Part shown: positions 9,710-19,259 of the stretch, in pieces | Layout of the letters: each line of letters starts with the position of its first letter | Position numbering within the stretch: the stretch's first letter is position 1 | The notes under the pieces: generated by a model | Told to the model about the DNA's origin: nothing | Database searches by the model: none | What the model saw: only the letters and a program-made list of their open reading frames with translations | Origin: Streptomyces sp. SCL15-4 | GTDB taxonomy: Bacteria > Actinomycetota > Actinomycetes > Streptomycetales > Streptomycetaceae | Length of the DNA: 64,000 nt | Direction of reading: 5' to 3' | Assembly (NCBI RefSeq): GCF_033366695.1 | Contig: NZ_JAOBTQ010000001.1 | Coordinates: 2,914,001 to 2,978,000 of the forward strand | Made by a program: the position numbers and the translations under genes

Positions 9710-9931
9710 GGGACACCTCTCGGGGCTGTACGGGGAGCACGGGCGCCATCCAGCCTACGCGGCGCCGAGCGGGGTACGGGTACGGAACCAACCCCCACAA
9801 GTGCCCCTTCCGTGCGACCCATTCCGCAGACAATCGGCAAATCTCCCTGCGGGACCGTGTCCTTGGCACGTGTCCGACGGTTATGCCCGGTGGGGGAGCT
9901 CCGGGTCGGAGCCAAGGAAGCAGGAAATGCG

Positions 9932-10960
9932 ATGCGCGTAGGAACTTTTGTGCTGGCCGCCCAGTTCCCGGGCCAGGGTCCCGGAGAGGCCCTGCACCGG
10001 GCGGTCCGCTCGGCCGAGGTCGCCGAGGAGGCCGGGCTGGACGCCGTATGGCTGGCCGAACACCACTTCGTGCCCTACGGCACATGCCCCTCGGCGGTCA
10101 CCCTGGCCGCGCTGCTGCTGGGCCGCACCCGCCGCATCCGGGTCGGCACGGCGGTCAGCGTCCTGCCCACCGCCCACCCGGTCGCCCTCGGCGAGCAGGC
10201 CGCGCTGCTCCACGTGGCCAGCGGCGGACGGTTCACGCTGGGCGTGGGACGCGGCGGCCCGTGGGTGGACCTGGAGGTGTTCGGCGCGGGACTCCAGGCG
10301 TACGAACACGGGTTTCCCGAGTCGCTCGATCTGCTGCTGCGGTGGCTGGACGAACCGTCGGTGGCGGCCTCCGGGGAGCGCTATTCCTTCCGGGAGGTGC
10401 CGGTGGTGCCCCGCCCGTCGGACGCCCTGACGGACACCCCCGGCCCCGAGGTCGTCCTGGCCTGCACCTCGCCGGCGAGCGTGCGGCTGGCCGCCGAGCG
10501 CGGGCTGCCGATGCTGCTCGGCATGCACGTCGGCGACGAGGAGAAGGCCGAGATGATCGCCCTGTGGCGGGACCGCGCCCGCGCGGCGGGCCGGCCGGCC
10601 GAGGAGATCGCGGGCGCCGCTCATGTCTCGGCCGGGGTCTGCCAGCTCGCCGACCGGCGCACGGACGCGGCCGAAACCCTGCTGAAGGCGATGCCGGGCT
10701 GGCTGCGGCAGGGGCTGTCGGCCCATATGACGGTGGACGGACGGCAGCGTGTGATGCGCGATCCGTACGCCTACACCGAACTGCTCTGCGGGCTGCATCC
10801 GGTCGGCACGCCGCGGCTCGCCGCCGACCGGCTCGCGGCCACCTCGGAGCGCACCGGGATCAGCCGCTTCGCCCTCATGGTCGAGGGCTCGGGCCAGCTC
10901 GCGGCCACCGAGGAGAACCTGCGGCGGCTCGGCACCGAGGTACTGCCGCAACTGCGCTGA
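9932..10960 (+). CDS. LLM-class flavin-dependent oxidoreductase
   Basis: The 342-residue protein has the luciferase-like TIM-barrel signature: a short first strand (MRVGTFVLAAQF), LDAVWLAEHHF near residue 40, IRVGTAVSVLPTAHPVALGEQAALL near 70-90 and GRFTLGVGRG near 100. Such proteins use reduced FMN or F420 as co-substrate. The acceptor is unknown. The ATG at 9932 has GGAAG and AGGAA upstream; an ATG five bases earlier is out of frame. The gene stands alone, followed by a strong hairpin. Confidence 0.9.
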   Translation: MRVGTFVLAAQFPGQGPGEALHRAVRSAEVAEEAGLDAVWLAEHHFVPYGTCPSAVTLAALLLGRTRRIRVGTAVSVLPTAHPVALGEQAALLHVASGGRFTLGVGRGGPWVDLEVFGAGLQAYEHGFPESLDLLLRWLDEPSVAASGERYSFREVPVVPRPSDALTDTPGPEVVLACTSPASVRLAAERGLPMLLGMHVGDEEKAEMIALWRDRARAAGRPAEEIAGAAHVSAGVCQLADRRTDAAETLLKAMPGWLRQGLSAHMTVDGRQRVMRDPYAYTELLCGLHPVGTPRLAADRLAATSERTGISRFALMVEGSGQLAATEENLRRLGTEVLPQLR

Positions 10961-10984
10961 CCGCCCGGCGCCGGGGCCGGGCGG
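10961..10984 (+). terminator. Hairpin directly after the oxidoreductase gene
   Basis: CCGCCCGG at 10961-10968 pairs perfectly with CCGGGCGG at 10977-10984 around an 8-base loop. It begins at the base after the stop codon. Confidence 0.65.
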
Positions 10985-11093
10985 GACCGCCTGGGGGCTT
11001 GCCGCCCCGGCGACGCGTGCACCTCCCGCGGGGCGGAGCGGCAAGCCGACGGCTGTCCGACTCGGTCTCGGCCGTGCCGCGGCCGCGGCCGCG

Positions 11094-11486
11094 TCAGCAG
11101 TCCCGGAGCTCCGGCGACTGGTTCAGCAGCTGGTTGCGCGCCGACGTGAAGCGGGCCAGCGTCTCGTCCACCGAGGCGTCCAGCGGGAACACCGCCACAC
11201 GGTGGCAGTTCTGGAAGGCCAGCCGCACACCGAAGTGCCGCTGCAGCGCGCCGCGTATGGCGTCACTCGCGAGCGCACGCAGCAGCTGACCGCGCGCCTG
11301 CTCGTCCGGCGGAGGCGTCTGGTTGTCGGCGAAGGGTCCGCCGTCCACCTTCAGCTGGGCCACCAGGGAGCTGATCATCTCCCATGCGTAGGGCAGGGAG
11401 GTCCGGACGCAGTCGACGAATGCTGCTTCGTCGACCTCGCCTCGCTCGGCCTGTTCGAGTAGGGCCGGTGAGACGTCGAGCGACAT
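11094..11486 (-). CDS. SCO5389-like conserved actinobacterial protein
   Basis: The 130-residue soluble protein begins [20 protein letters not shown] and has no recognisable catalytic motif. It is conserved next to nucS in Streptomyces and its function is unknown. The ATG at 11486 is preceded by GAGAGGAGAA, a strong ribosome site, so the longer upstream open frame is discarded. Its promoter region is shared with the divergent nucS (276 bases). Confidence 0.85.
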   Translation of the reverse strand: MSLDVSPALLEQAERGEVDEAAFVDCVRTSLPYAWEMISSLVAQLKVDGGPFADNQTPPPDEQARGQLLRALASDAIRGALQRHFGVRLAFQNCHRVAVFPLDASVDETLARFTSARNQLLNQSPELRDC

Positions 11487-11762
11487 GGGTTCTCCTCTCG
11501 CACCCCCGAAGCGCAGGGGTTGGCGGACAGATGGGGGAGTTCGCGGTTTCGAACACGCTCGGTACAGGGGCCGCAACCTCCCGTTCCCTACGGTAGGCAA
11601 CGGTCGGTGACCACACCAGCAGAATGCGTATATGGAACGGTCGGCTCATGCTCACTATCGGCCAGGGAGGAACAAGAGTTTCCAGGGACAATTGGGGCGA
11701 TCCACAGGGAGCGGGATGGGCGGATCGCGTGGACCGGCGCGCGTCGAGTAGCGTTGCCGACC

Positions 11763-12434
11763 ATGCGTCTCGTCATTGCCCGATGCTCGGTCGACTACGC
11801 CGGCCGGCTCACCGCCCACCTTCCCTCGGCGCCGCGCCTGATCCTGGTCAAGGCGGACGGCAGCGTCTCCATCCACGCCGACGACCGGGCCTACAAGCCG
11901 CTCAACTGGATGTCGCCGCCCTGCACGCTGAAGGAGGGGATGGGCGAGGACGCGGGTGTGTGGACCGTCGTCAACAAGGCGGGCGAGAAACTGATCATCA
12001 CGATGGAGGAGATCCTGCACGACTCCTCGCACGAACTCGGCGTGGATCCGGGCCTGATCAAGGACGGCGTGGAAGCGCACCTCCAGGAACTGCTGGCCGA
12101 CCGCATCGAGACCCTGGGCGAGGGGTACAGCCTCATCCGCCGCGAGTACATGACCGCGATCGGGCCGGTGGACATCCTGTGCCGGGACGCCGACGGGCAG
12201 ACGGTCGCGGTGGAGATCAAGCGGCGGGGCGAGATCGACGGCGTGGAACAGCTCACCCGTTACCTGGAACTGCTGAACCGCGATCCCCATCTGGCGCCGG
12301 TCCGCGGCATCTTCGCCGCGCAGGAGATCAAGCCCCAGGCCCGTGTCCTCGCCACCGACCGCGGCATCGGCTGCCACATCCTGGACTACAACGCGCTGCG
12401 CGGCATCGAGGACGACAAGCTCCGCCTGTTCTGA
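11763..12434 (+). CDS. nucS: Mismatch-specific endonuclease NucS (EndoMS)
   Basis: This 223-residue protein has an N-terminal DNA-binding/dimerisation half and a C-terminal RecB-like nuclease half with the GPVDILCRD...[10 protein letters not shown] pattern (Asp, Glu and Lys of the active site near residues 139-157). It ends in DDKLRLF, the type of tail that binds the sliding clamp. NucS cuts both strands at mismatches and replaces MutS/MutL in actinobacteria. The ATG at 11763 is used because conserved sequence begins there. Confidence 0.95.
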   Translation: MRLVIARCSVDYAGRLTAHLPSAPRLILVKADGSVSIHADDRAYKPLNWMSPPCTLKEGMGEDAGVWTVVNKAGEKLIITMEEILHDSSHELGVDPGLIKDGVEAHLQELLADRIETLGEGYSLIRREYMTAIGPVDILCRDADGQTVAVEIKRRGEIDGVEQLTRYLELLNRDPHLAPVRGIFAAQEIKPQARVLATDRGIGCHILDYNALRGIEDDKLRLF

Positions 12435-12558
12435 CCGCTCCCGGCCCCGGTCTCCCCCGCCGCGACGGCGTACCGCCGACGCGGCGGGAAAAGGCCGCCG
12501 ATGCCTTGAGGCACCCGCGTCCGCTGTCTCCCGCCGTGGCGTGAGCCGGCGGCCGGTG

Positions 12559-15222
12559 TCAGATCACCGAGTTCGTCGTGGACGGGACCGGATGGGTCGC
12601 CGAGGCCGTGGTGCCCTCGGTGGAGCCGGAGGTCGTCGTGCCGGAGGTGTCGCCGGTGGTCGTGCCGCCGGTGTCGGTGCCGCCGTCCGTCGTACCGCCC
12701 GTGGACGCGCCGTCCGTGGAGCCGCCGGCCGTCTCGCCCGTCGTACCGGTCGAGCCGGTCGAGCCGCCGGTGCCGGTGCCGCCGTCCGTCGTACCGCCCG
12801 TGGACGTGCCGTCCGTGGAGCCGCCGGTCGTCGAACCGCCGCCCCCGGTGCCCGTACCACCGGACGAACCGGTGGAGCCCGTGCCGCCGCCCCCGGTCGA
12901 GCCGCCGGACGTGCCGCCCGTCGAACCGCCGGTGGAGGAGCCGCCCGATCCGCCGGGCTTCGGCGACGTCGACGGCGAGCCGGAGGACGTGCCGGGACGG
13001 GACGGCTCGACGCTCTCCGACGGACGCGCCGTGGCACCCGGCGGGACGGGGTCGTCCGCCGTGCCATACGTGCCGTCGGGCCCCGGCGACGCGGGCCGGC
13101 CGCCGCCGGCCGCGCCGGTGTCCCCGGTGTCCGTCGGGCCCACGCCCGACTCCCCGTCGCCCAGCCCCTGGCTCGCCGACGGGTTGGCGTCGACCTCCCC
13201 CGCCGGGTCCCGGTCGCTGCTGCCGGAGGACGTCATGCCGAGCGTGACGACCGTGCCGAGCACGGCCGCGAGCAGCGCACCCGCCCCGGCCGCCACCAGG
13301 TTGCGCCGGGCCAGCCGCCGCAGGCCGCCGCCCCGCGTCCCGGGCTCCGGCGCGGCGGGCGGCACCGGCTGCGGCACGCTCCGCGGCACCGGCTGCGTCA
13401 GCTGCCGGGTGGCCAGGGTCTCGCCCGAGGGACCGTAGGGCACCGGCGCCGGTCCGTCCTGCCGTACCTCCGCCGGTTCTTCCTCCGCCGGCGCCGAAGC
13501 CGGCGGCACCGACGCCCCCGGCACCTCGCCGGCGAGGTCGGCGAGCAGCGCCAGCGCCCGGCGGCCCGCCACCGCGCCCCGCTTGTCGGCGAGAGCGCCG
13601 CGCAGCCCGCTGGACGCCTCCAGCTCGGCACGGGCCCGGCCGAACTGCCCGGAGCACAACGCGAGGATGCCCAACTCGTGGTGGAAATAGGCTTGATCGG
13701 CCACCTCGCCGGTCAGCCGGGCGGCCTCCGCACCGGACCGCAGGGCCCGTTCCCAGGCGCTCCAGTGCAGCCCCGCGGCGAAGGCGGGCGCCGCCGTGCG
13801 CGCCAGCCGCACCGCCCCGCTCTCCTCGCCCTCCGCAGCCGGCGCCGTACGCGGGACGACGGCGGCCAGCGCGGCCAGCACCGCGTCGGCCTCCGCGCAC
13901 ACGCGGTCCGGTCCGACCGAGGGGTGGCCGGCCCACCAGGCGTAGTGCCGGGCCGCGGTGAGGGCGTGCTCGGCGGCGCCGTCGGCGTATCCGGCGGCCT
14001 CCAGCTGGGCCCGCACACCGGCCGCCAGCCGGTAGCGGGAGCCGACCGGTGCGACCAGTCCGCACTCCACCAGCTCGGCGAGGGCCGCGTCGGCGTGGGT
14101 GTCGCCGACCAGGGCGGGCAGATGCGCCTGGTGCGGCAGCTCACCGCCGAGGGCCACCGCGAAGCGCAGGGCGGCACGGGCGGAGGAGGTGAGCCGGGAG
14201 GCGAGCAGCGGGGCGGGCGCGGCGGCCTCGCCCAGGGAGGGCAGCGGGACCTCCTCCGCCGGCTCGACCGGCAGGTCGAGGGCGTTGCGCACGTCCTCGA
14301 AGACGCCGTACTCGTCCACCGCGCCGGCGCTGGCCCGCAGCTGGTCGCGCTGCCGCAGCAGGGCGCCGGCCTGGACGAACCGCAGCGGCAGCCCCTCGGA
14401 CTCGAACCACAGGTCGCCGGCCCAGTTGACCTCCTCCTCGGTCAGCGCCCGGCCGGCGGTCCGTTCCAGGACCTGCAGCCCGGCGGCCCGGTCGAGGCCG
14501 CCGAGGAAGACCTCCTCCACGTCCGCCTCGGCGGACGGCGCGGGCACGTCGGGCGCGGCGCCGAACAGGAACGCGCACTCGGGGGTGGCGTCGAGCAGTT
14601 CGTCCAGGGCGGTCGCGCCGAACTCCAGGTCGTCCACGACGACGACCGCGCCGATCTCCCGGACGAACTCGAGAAGTTCGTCCGGATCGGGGCGGTAGCC
14701 GGGGGCGCGGTGGACGGCGTGGAACAGCTCGTGCAGCAGATCGCCGGGCGTCCGGCGGAAGCCGCCCAGGCGGACCACGCCGTCGGGGGCGAGGTCGCGG
14801 CAGTCCTCGGCGAGGAGGTCGAGCAGGGCGGTGCGGCCGGAGCCGGCCGGGCCGGTGAGGCGGACCGAGCGGCCCCGGGCCAGCAGCCGGGCCAGGCGCT
14901 CGCGCTCCTCCTGACGCTCCGGCACGGCGGGCGCGGCCGGGACGGAGCCGGCCGGCGCGGGCGGACGGGCCGCGAGGCCGGCCTCGGCGCGCTCGGCGGC
15001 GGTGCGCTTGGCGGGCCTGCCGGGGCGCTCGGCCGGCGGGCAGGGTTCGATCTCGCTGCCGTCGACCGGATTGACGGTCAGCTGGAGGCCGCCGCAGACC
15101 AGCCGGTCCATGCGGGCGGGCGTGGGCGTGCCCGGGGCGAGGTCGGAGGCGAGGGGGTCCCGGGGCGGGCGGCGGCTGTGCGCCTGGCCGTGGTCCTCGG
15201 GTCCCGGGTTGATCGGGTCCAT
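12559..15222 (-). CDS. Membrane-anchored P-loop NTPase with Gly/Thr/Ser repeat tail
   Basis: The 887-residue protein has a disordered basic N-terminus, then an AAA/STAND-like ATPase (Walker A GPAGSGRT near residue 130, Walker B VVVVDDLE near 195). A helical, TPR-like middle follows, with one membrane helix near residue 650 (AGALLAAVLGTVVTLG). The last roughly 215 residues are Gly, Thr and Ser in short repeats (TGGTTDGG and relatives). The tail should lie outside the cell if the ATPase is cytoplasmic. It resembles the SCO5387-type ATP/GTP-binding proteins of Streptomyces; the role is unknown. The ATG at 15222 has GGGAGC upstream; a longer frame lacks a ribosome site. Confidence 0.85.
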   Translation of the reverse strand: MDPINPGPEDHGQAHSRRPPRDPLASDLAPGTPTPARMDRLVCGGLQLTVNPVDGSEIEPCPPAERPGRPAKRTAAERAEAGLAARPPAPAGSVPAAPAVPERQEERERLARLLARGRSVRLTGPAGSGRTALLDLLAEDCRDLAPDGVVRLGGFRRTPGDLLHELFHAVHRAPGYRPDPDELLEFVREIGAVVVVDDLEFGATALDELLDATPECAFLFGAAPDVPAPSAEADVEEVFLGGLDRAAGLQVLERTAGRALTEEEVNWAGDLWFESEGLPLRFVQAGALLRQRDQLRASAGAVDEYGVFEDVRNALDLPVEPAEEVPLPSLGEAAAPAPLLASRLTSSARAALRFAVALGGELPHQAHLPALVGDTHADAALAELVECGLVAPVGSRYRLAAGVRAQLEAAGYADGAAEHALTAARHYAWWAGHPSVGPDRVCAEADAVLAALAAVVPRTAPAAEGEESGAVRLARTAAPAFAAGLHWSAWERALRSGAEAARLTGEVADQAYFHHELGILALCSGQFGRARAELEASSGLRGALADKRGAVAGRRALALLADLAGEVPGASVPPASAPAEEEPAEVRQDGPAPVPYGPSGETLATRQLTQPVPRSVPQPVPPAAPEPGTRGGGLRRLARRNLVAAGAGALLAAVLGTVVTLGMTSSGSSDRDPAGEVDANPSASQGLGDGESGVGPTDTGDTGAAGGGRPASPGPDGTYGTADDPVPPGATARPSESVEPSRPGTSSGSPSTSPKPGGSGGSSTGGSTGGTSGGSTGGGGTGSTGSSGGTGTGGGGSTTGGSTDGTSTGGTTDGGTGTGGSTGSTGTTGETAGGSTDGASTGGTTDGGTDTGGTTTGDTSGTTTSGSTEGTTASATHPVPSTTNSVI

Positions 15223-15521
15223 GGGTTCAAGCTCCCAAAAGCGTCGTGTGCCCGTGTTGTGGCCCTCCCGGCCTTGTCGCACACCGCGCTGTCGCTTCTG
15301 GTCCGGGCCCGCTCGGCCGAGGGTCGCGAGACGGCGGGCGACCGCACACTAAACCGTCACGGGGTGTCTCCGACAGGGCGGGGTGCCATGCCGTCCGAGA
15401 CGTCACGGTCTTGGGAGGATTTTCCCCGACTTGCGCGCCGGCGGATGCGCCAGGGGTGGCCGCTGCGCGCCGCTTCACCCGTATGCGCCGCACAGCCCGG
15501 ATGTCCCGGCCGTCGCGCGCC

Positions 15522-15845
15522 TCACACCCGGGGCAGCGACTCCACTCCGATGCCGCCCTCGATGGCCAGGATGCGGTGCAGCCGGGTGGCCACCAGCAGG
15601 CGCTGCATCTGCGCGGGCACGCCCCGCAGCACCAGCCGGCGCCCGCAGCGGCCGGCCCGCCGGTGGGCGCCCATGATCACACCGAGTCCGGTGGCGTCCC
15701 ACGAATCCAGTTCGGACAGGTCGAGCACCAGGTCGCCGACTCCGGTGTCGACGGCCGAGTGCAGGGCCGTACGGGCGTCCGCCGCGCTGCGGACGTCGAG
15801 GCGGCCCCCGACGACCAGCTCGACGTGGTCGCCCCTGATGTACAT
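15522..15845 (-). CDS. STAS-domain protein (anti-anti-sigma factor family)
   Basis: The 107-residue protein is a bare STAS domain: LVVGGRLDVRSAADART at the front, and DLSELDSWDATGLGVIMGA around the phosphorylation loop. The usual phosphorylated Ser of SpoIIAA proteins lies in DSSG; here the loop reads DATG, so the acceptor could be Thr. Such proteins relieve anti-sigma kinases, but no kinase gene is adjacent. The start ATG at 15845 is the only one consistent with the domain. Confidence 0.85.
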   Translation of the reverse strand: MYIRGDHVELVVGGRLDVRSAADARTALHSAVDTGVGDLVLDLSELDSWDATGLGVIMGAHRRAGRCGRRLVLRGVPAQMQRLLVATRLHRILAIEGGIGVESLPRV

Positions 15846-15957
15846 ATGCGCTCCCCGTTGAGTGCGGTTGGCGTCTCGGTGACGGATGCTGTGCCCCGTC
15901 TGACTGTGCGGGTGGCGGTGTGGTTGCTGTTTGTAAGCGAACCGATACCGAATTCAC

Positions 15958-15980
15958 CCCCGGGAGTGATACTCCCGGGG
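15958..15980 (-). terminator. Perfect 10-bp hairpin after 3-hydroxybutyryl-CoA dehydrogenase
   Basis: CCCCGGGAGT at 15958-15967 pairs perfectly with ACTCCCGGGG at 15971-15980 around a three-base loop. On the minus strand it lies about 22 bases beyond the stop of the dehydrogenase gene and separates it from the STAS gene. Confidence 0.75.
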
Positions 15981-16002
15981 CGTTTGTGACGACGTGGGGG
16001 AT

Positions 16003-16851
16003 TTAGTACGTGTAGAAGCCCTGCCCGCTCTTGCGGCCGATGTCACCGGCGTCCACCATCCGGCGCATCAGCTCCGGCGGGGCGAACTTCTCGTCCTGGG
16101 ACTCGGTGTAGATGTTGCTCGTGGCGTGCAGGAGGATGTCCACACCGGTGAGGTCGGCGGTGGCGAGCGGCCCCATGGCGTGGCCGAAGCCCAGCTTGCA
16201 GGCGAGGTCGATGTCCTCGGCGGTGGCGACGCCGGACTCGTAGAGCTTGGTCGCCTCCACCACGAGGGCGGAGATGAGCCGGGTGGTGACGAAGCCGGCC
16301 ACGTCGCGGTTGACGACGATGCAGGTCTTGCCGACGGACTCGGCGAACTCCCGGGCGGTGGCGAGGGTCTCGTCGCTGGTCTTGTAGCCGCGGACCAGCT
16401 CGACGAGCTTCATCATCGGCACCGGCGAGAAGAAGTGGACGCCGACGACGCGCTCGGGGTGCTCGGTGGCCGCCGCGATCTTGGTGATCGGGATGGCGGA
16501 GGTGTTGGAGGCGAGCACGGCGTCCTCGCGCACCAGCTTGTCGAGCGCGCGGAAGATCTCGTGCTTGACCTCCAGCTTCTCGAAGACGGCCTCCACGACG
16601 ACGTCCGCGTCGGCGGCGGCGTCCAGGTCGGTGGTCGGGGTGATGCGGGCGAGGGCGGCCTCGGCGTCCTCGGCCGCCAGCCTGCCCTTGCCGACGAACT
16701 TGTCGTACGAGGCCTTGATGCCGTCGGTGCCGCGCCGGAGCGCCTCGTCGGTGACGTCCCGCAGCACGACGTCCCAGCCGGCCTGCGCGGCGACCTGAGC
16801 GATACCGGATCCCATGAGCCCGGCCCCGATGACGGCAAGCTTCCGTGCCAC
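16003..16851 (-). CDS. 3-hydroxybutyryl-CoA dehydrogenase
   Basis: The 282-residue protein starts with the NAD-binding motif GAGLMGSGIAQVAAQAG (residues 9-25) and has the catalytic His in VGVHFFSPVPMMKLVE near residue 138, typical of the bacterial single-function enzyme. It oxidises 3-hydroxybutyryl-CoA to acetoacetyl-CoA or the reverse. In Streptomyces, homologues are tied to butyryl-CoA and ethylmalonyl-CoA supply. Length is normal for the family, and the C-terminal helical domain is complete to GRKSGQGFYTY. Confidence 0.94.
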   Translation of the reverse strand: MARKLAVIGAGLMGSGIAQVAAQAGWDVVLRDVTDEALRRGTDGIKASYDKFVGKGRLAAEDAEAALARITPTTDLDAAADADVVVEAVFEKLEVKHEIFRALDKLVREDAVLASNTSAIPITKIAAATEHPERVVGVHFFSPVPMMKLVELVRGYKTSDETLATAREFAESVGKTCIVVNRDVAGFVTTRLISALVVEATKLYESGVATAEDIDLACKLGFGHAMGPLATADLTGVDILLHATSNIYTESQDEKFAPPELMRRMVDAGDIGRKSGQGFYTY

Positions 16852-16974
16852 TCCGACTCCCTTGAACGCGCTGAACGTCTGCCTCTCCGGCGGACCATAG
16901 CGCTCCGGCGCCGCCGTGTGACCGGTAAGTAACGCGCGTCACGTCCCAATTGACGGACATCACACCGGCCCGGG

Positions 16975-17616
16975 TCAGACCGCGCCTCGGACGGCGTAGT
17001 TGAGGACCTTTTCGCTCAACAGGTCCTCGATGTCGTCCAGGAGGACGAGTACCTCTCGTGACACTTCGGCCGGTTTGCGGCCGGACACCATCTCGCGGCC
17101 GATGGCGGCGAAGACGGCCTGCTGGACCCAGCAGATCTGGCCGGCCATCAGATCCGGCAGCGGATCGTCGGCGGCGGCGCCGGTCTCCTCGCGCAGGGCC
17201 GCCTCCAGGATGTCGTGGGTCTCCTGTTGCAGGCTCCACAGCCGCGAACGCAGCACCGGCGCCTCGCGGATGACCCGCATGAAGCGGTCGTAGCCCGCCA
17301 TCAGGCCGACCCGGGGCGAGACGGCCTCGACCTCCGAGCGCAGTTCGCGCAGGACGGCGCGCGCGGCGGACTCCCCCACGTCCCGGCCGCGGACCCAGCG
17401 GGCGAGCCGGTCGGCCATACCGGCCGAGCGGTCGAAGAAGAGGTCCTCCTTGGCCGGGAAGTAGTTGTAGACGGTGTTGACGGAGACGTTCGCCGCCTCG
17501 GCGATCTCCGCGACGGTCACCGCCTCGAAGCCGCGCTCCAGAAACAGCCCCGTGGCGACATCCGAGATGTACTGCCGGGTCTGCCTCTTCTTCCGCTCCC
17601 TGAGCCCTTCAGCCAT
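16975..17616 (-). CDS. TetR family transcriptional regulator
   Basis: The 213-residue protein has an N-terminal TetR helix-turn-helix (about residues 8-55, with TVAEIAEAANVSVNTVYNYFPAKEDLF) and an all-helical ligand domain. It is divergent from a DrrAB-type exporter, with a perfect inverted repeat in the 80-base gap. By the usual logic of this arrangement it represses the exporter and itself until it binds an exported compound. The ligand is unknown. Confidence 0.93.
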   Translation of the reverse strand: MAEGLRERKKRQTRQYISDVATGLFLERGFEAVTVAEIAEAANVSVNTVYNYFPAKEDLFFDRSAGMADRLARWVRGRDVGESAARAVLRELRSEVEAVSPRVGLMAGYDRFMRVIREAPVLRSRLWSLQQETHDILEAALREETGAAADDPLPDLMAGQICWVQQAVFAAIGREMVSGRKPAEVSREVLVLLDDIEDLLSEKVLNYAVRGAV

Positions 17617-17642
17617 ACCCGCATCCTAACTTCGCTGGGCAG

Positions 17643-17675
17643 TCTGAAATTTTGGAGTCATTGCAAAATTTCAGA
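17643..17675. promoter_or_regulatory. Perfect 12-bp inverted repeat: probable TetR operator
   Basis: TCTGAAATTTTG at 17643-17654 and its exact complement at 17664-17675 flank a 9-base spacer. The AT-rich palindrome stands out in this GC-rich DNA. It lies between the divergent tetR start (17616) and the exporter ATPase start (17697). Binding here would block both promoters. Confidence 0.8.
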
Positions 17676-17696
17676 GACTCTGTTTTTCTGTGGGGC

Positions 17697-18482
17697 ATGA
17701 CAGCAGTCATCAGCACGGCGGGCCTGGCCCGCACCTTCCGGACGAAAGCCGGCCCCGTCGAAGCCGTCCGCGGCATCGACCTCACCGTCCACGAAGGCGA
17801 GATCCTCGGCTTCCTCGGACCCAACGGCGCCGGGAAGACGACCACCCTGCGCATGCTCACCACCCTGCTGAAACCGACCGGCGGCACGGCCACCGTGGCC
17901 GGCCGCGACCTCGTGGCCGATCCGGTCGGGGTGCGCCGGGCCAGCGGCTACGTCGCGCAGTCCGGCGGGGTGGACCCGCAGATCACCGTGCGGGAGGAAC
18001 TGGTCACCCAGGGCCGGATGTACCGGTTGCCGAAGGACCGGGCCGTCGCCCGCGCCGCCGAACTGGCCGCGGAACTGGGCCTCACCGAACTCCTGGACCG
18101 CAGGACCGGCGCGCTCTCCGGCGGCCAGCGGCGCCGGCTGGACATCGCGATGGCGCTCACCCACCGCCCGAAGGTGCTGTTCCTGGACGAGCCGACCACC
18201 GGCCTGGACCCCGGCAGCCGCGCCGACCTGTGGGCGCTGGTCCGCCGGCTGCGCGACGAGCACGGGACGACCGTCTTCCTGACCACCCACTACCTGGACG
18301 AGGCCGACGCCCTGGCCGACCGCCTGGTGATCGTCGACCGGGGCGCGGTCGCCGCCGAGGGCACCCCGGGCGCGCTCAAGCTCCGCTACGGCGGCTCGCT
18401 CGACGCCACCCTCCAGGACACCTTCCTCGCCGTCACCGGCCGCGGGCCCGCCGCGGCCGACACCGCGCCCGTGGCCGTATAG
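17697..18482 (+). CDS. DrrA-type ABC exporter ATPase
   Basis: The 261-residue ATPase has Walker A GPNGAGKTTT near residue 42, signature LSGGQRRRLDIA, Walker B VLFLDEPTTGLD and a His switch in TTHYLDEAD. The family (daunorubicin resistance DrrA) pairs with one ABC-2 permease, here the next gene, 14 bases downstream. The ATG at 17697 is used because an upstream TTG frame would read through the operator palindrome. Confidence 0.93.
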   Translation: MTAVISTAGLARTFRTKAGPVEAVRGIDLTVHEGEILGFLGPNGAGKTTTLRMLTTLLKPTGGTATVAGRDLVADPVGVRRASGYVAQSGGVDPQITVREELVTQGRMYRLPKDRAVARAAELAAELGLTELLDRRTGALSGGQRRRLDIAMALTHRPKVLFLDEPTTGLDPGSRADLWALVRRLRDEHGTTVFLTTHYLDEADALADRLVIVDRGAVAAEGTPGALKLRYGGSLDATLQDTFLAVTGRGPAAADTAPVAV

Positions 18483-18496
18483 GAGAGACAGGAACG

Positions 18497-19246
18497 ATGC
18501 TGCTTCACGACACGGCCCTGGTCTACGGCCGCTACCTCCGCCAGTCCCTGCGCTCCCGCTTCGCCCTGCTCTTCGGCGTGCTGACGCCCCTGCTGTACCT
18601 GCTCTTCTTCGGCCCGCTGCTCACCGACCTGCCGCTGGGCGGGCGAGGCAACTCCTGGCAGGTGCTGGTGCCCGGGCTGCTGCTCCAGCTCGGCCTGTTC
18701 GGCGCCCTGTTCGCCGGGTTCACGGTGATCGTCGAGAACGGGCAGGGGGTGGTGGAGCGGATGCGGGTGACCCCGGTCGGCCGGCTCGCCCTGCTGCTCG
18801 GCCGGGTGCTGCGGGACGCCACCGTGTTCGTCTTCCAGGCGGTGCTGCTGGTGCTGGCGGCGCTGGTGATGGGCTTGCGGGCGCCGCTGGCCGGCATCCT
18901 GATCGGCTTCGCCTTCGTGGCCCTGCTCACCGTGTCGCTGGCCTCGCTGTCGTACGCCCTCGGCCTGAAGGTGCGCAGTCCGCAGGAGTTCGGCCCGCTG
19001 ATCAACGCGGTGTCGATGCCGTCGATGCTGCTGTCCGGGCTGATGCTCCCGATGAGCCTCGCGCCCGCGTGGCTGGACGTGCTGTCGCACCTAGTGCCGT
19101 TCCGCTATCTGGTGGACGCGGTCCGGGACGCGTACGTCGGCGAGTACACGAGCGCGCACATGCTCTACGGCGTCCTGGTCGCCGTGGGGTTCGCGGCGCT
19201 GGCCATGACGGCGGGCACTCGGGTGTTCCGGACGGCCGGGGCGTAA
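18497..19246 (+). CDS. DrrB-type ABC-2 permease
   Basis: The 249-residue membrane protein has about six hydrophobic segments, and its pre-last segment contains the ABC-2 pattern LSGLMLPMSLAPAWL followed by VPFRYLVDAVRDAYVG. It follows the ATPase with a GGAG ribosome site in the short gap. Together they form a two-gene exporter, probably for a hydrophobic drug or metabolite. Confidence 0.92.
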   Translation: MLLHDTALVYGRYLRQSLRSRFALLFGVLTPLLYLLFFGPLLTDLPLGGRGNSWQVLVPGLLLQLGLFGALFAGFTVIVENGQGVVERMRVTPVGRLALLLGRVLRDATVFVFQAVLLVLAALVMGLRAPLAGILIGFAFVALLTVSLASLSYALGLKVRSPQEFGPLINAVSMPSMLLSGLMLPMSLAPAWLDVLSHLVPFRYLVDAVRDAYVGEYTSAHMLYGVLVAVGFAALAMTAGTRVFRTAGA

Positions 19247-19259
19247 CTACGCTGGCCGT

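Noticed and set aside
12578..13438. Plus-strand open frame rich in VPPV repeats opposite the NTPase tail
   Set aside because: It is the mirror of the Gly/Thr repeats; no ribosome site or domain, and the NTPase frame has clear homology signals upstream.
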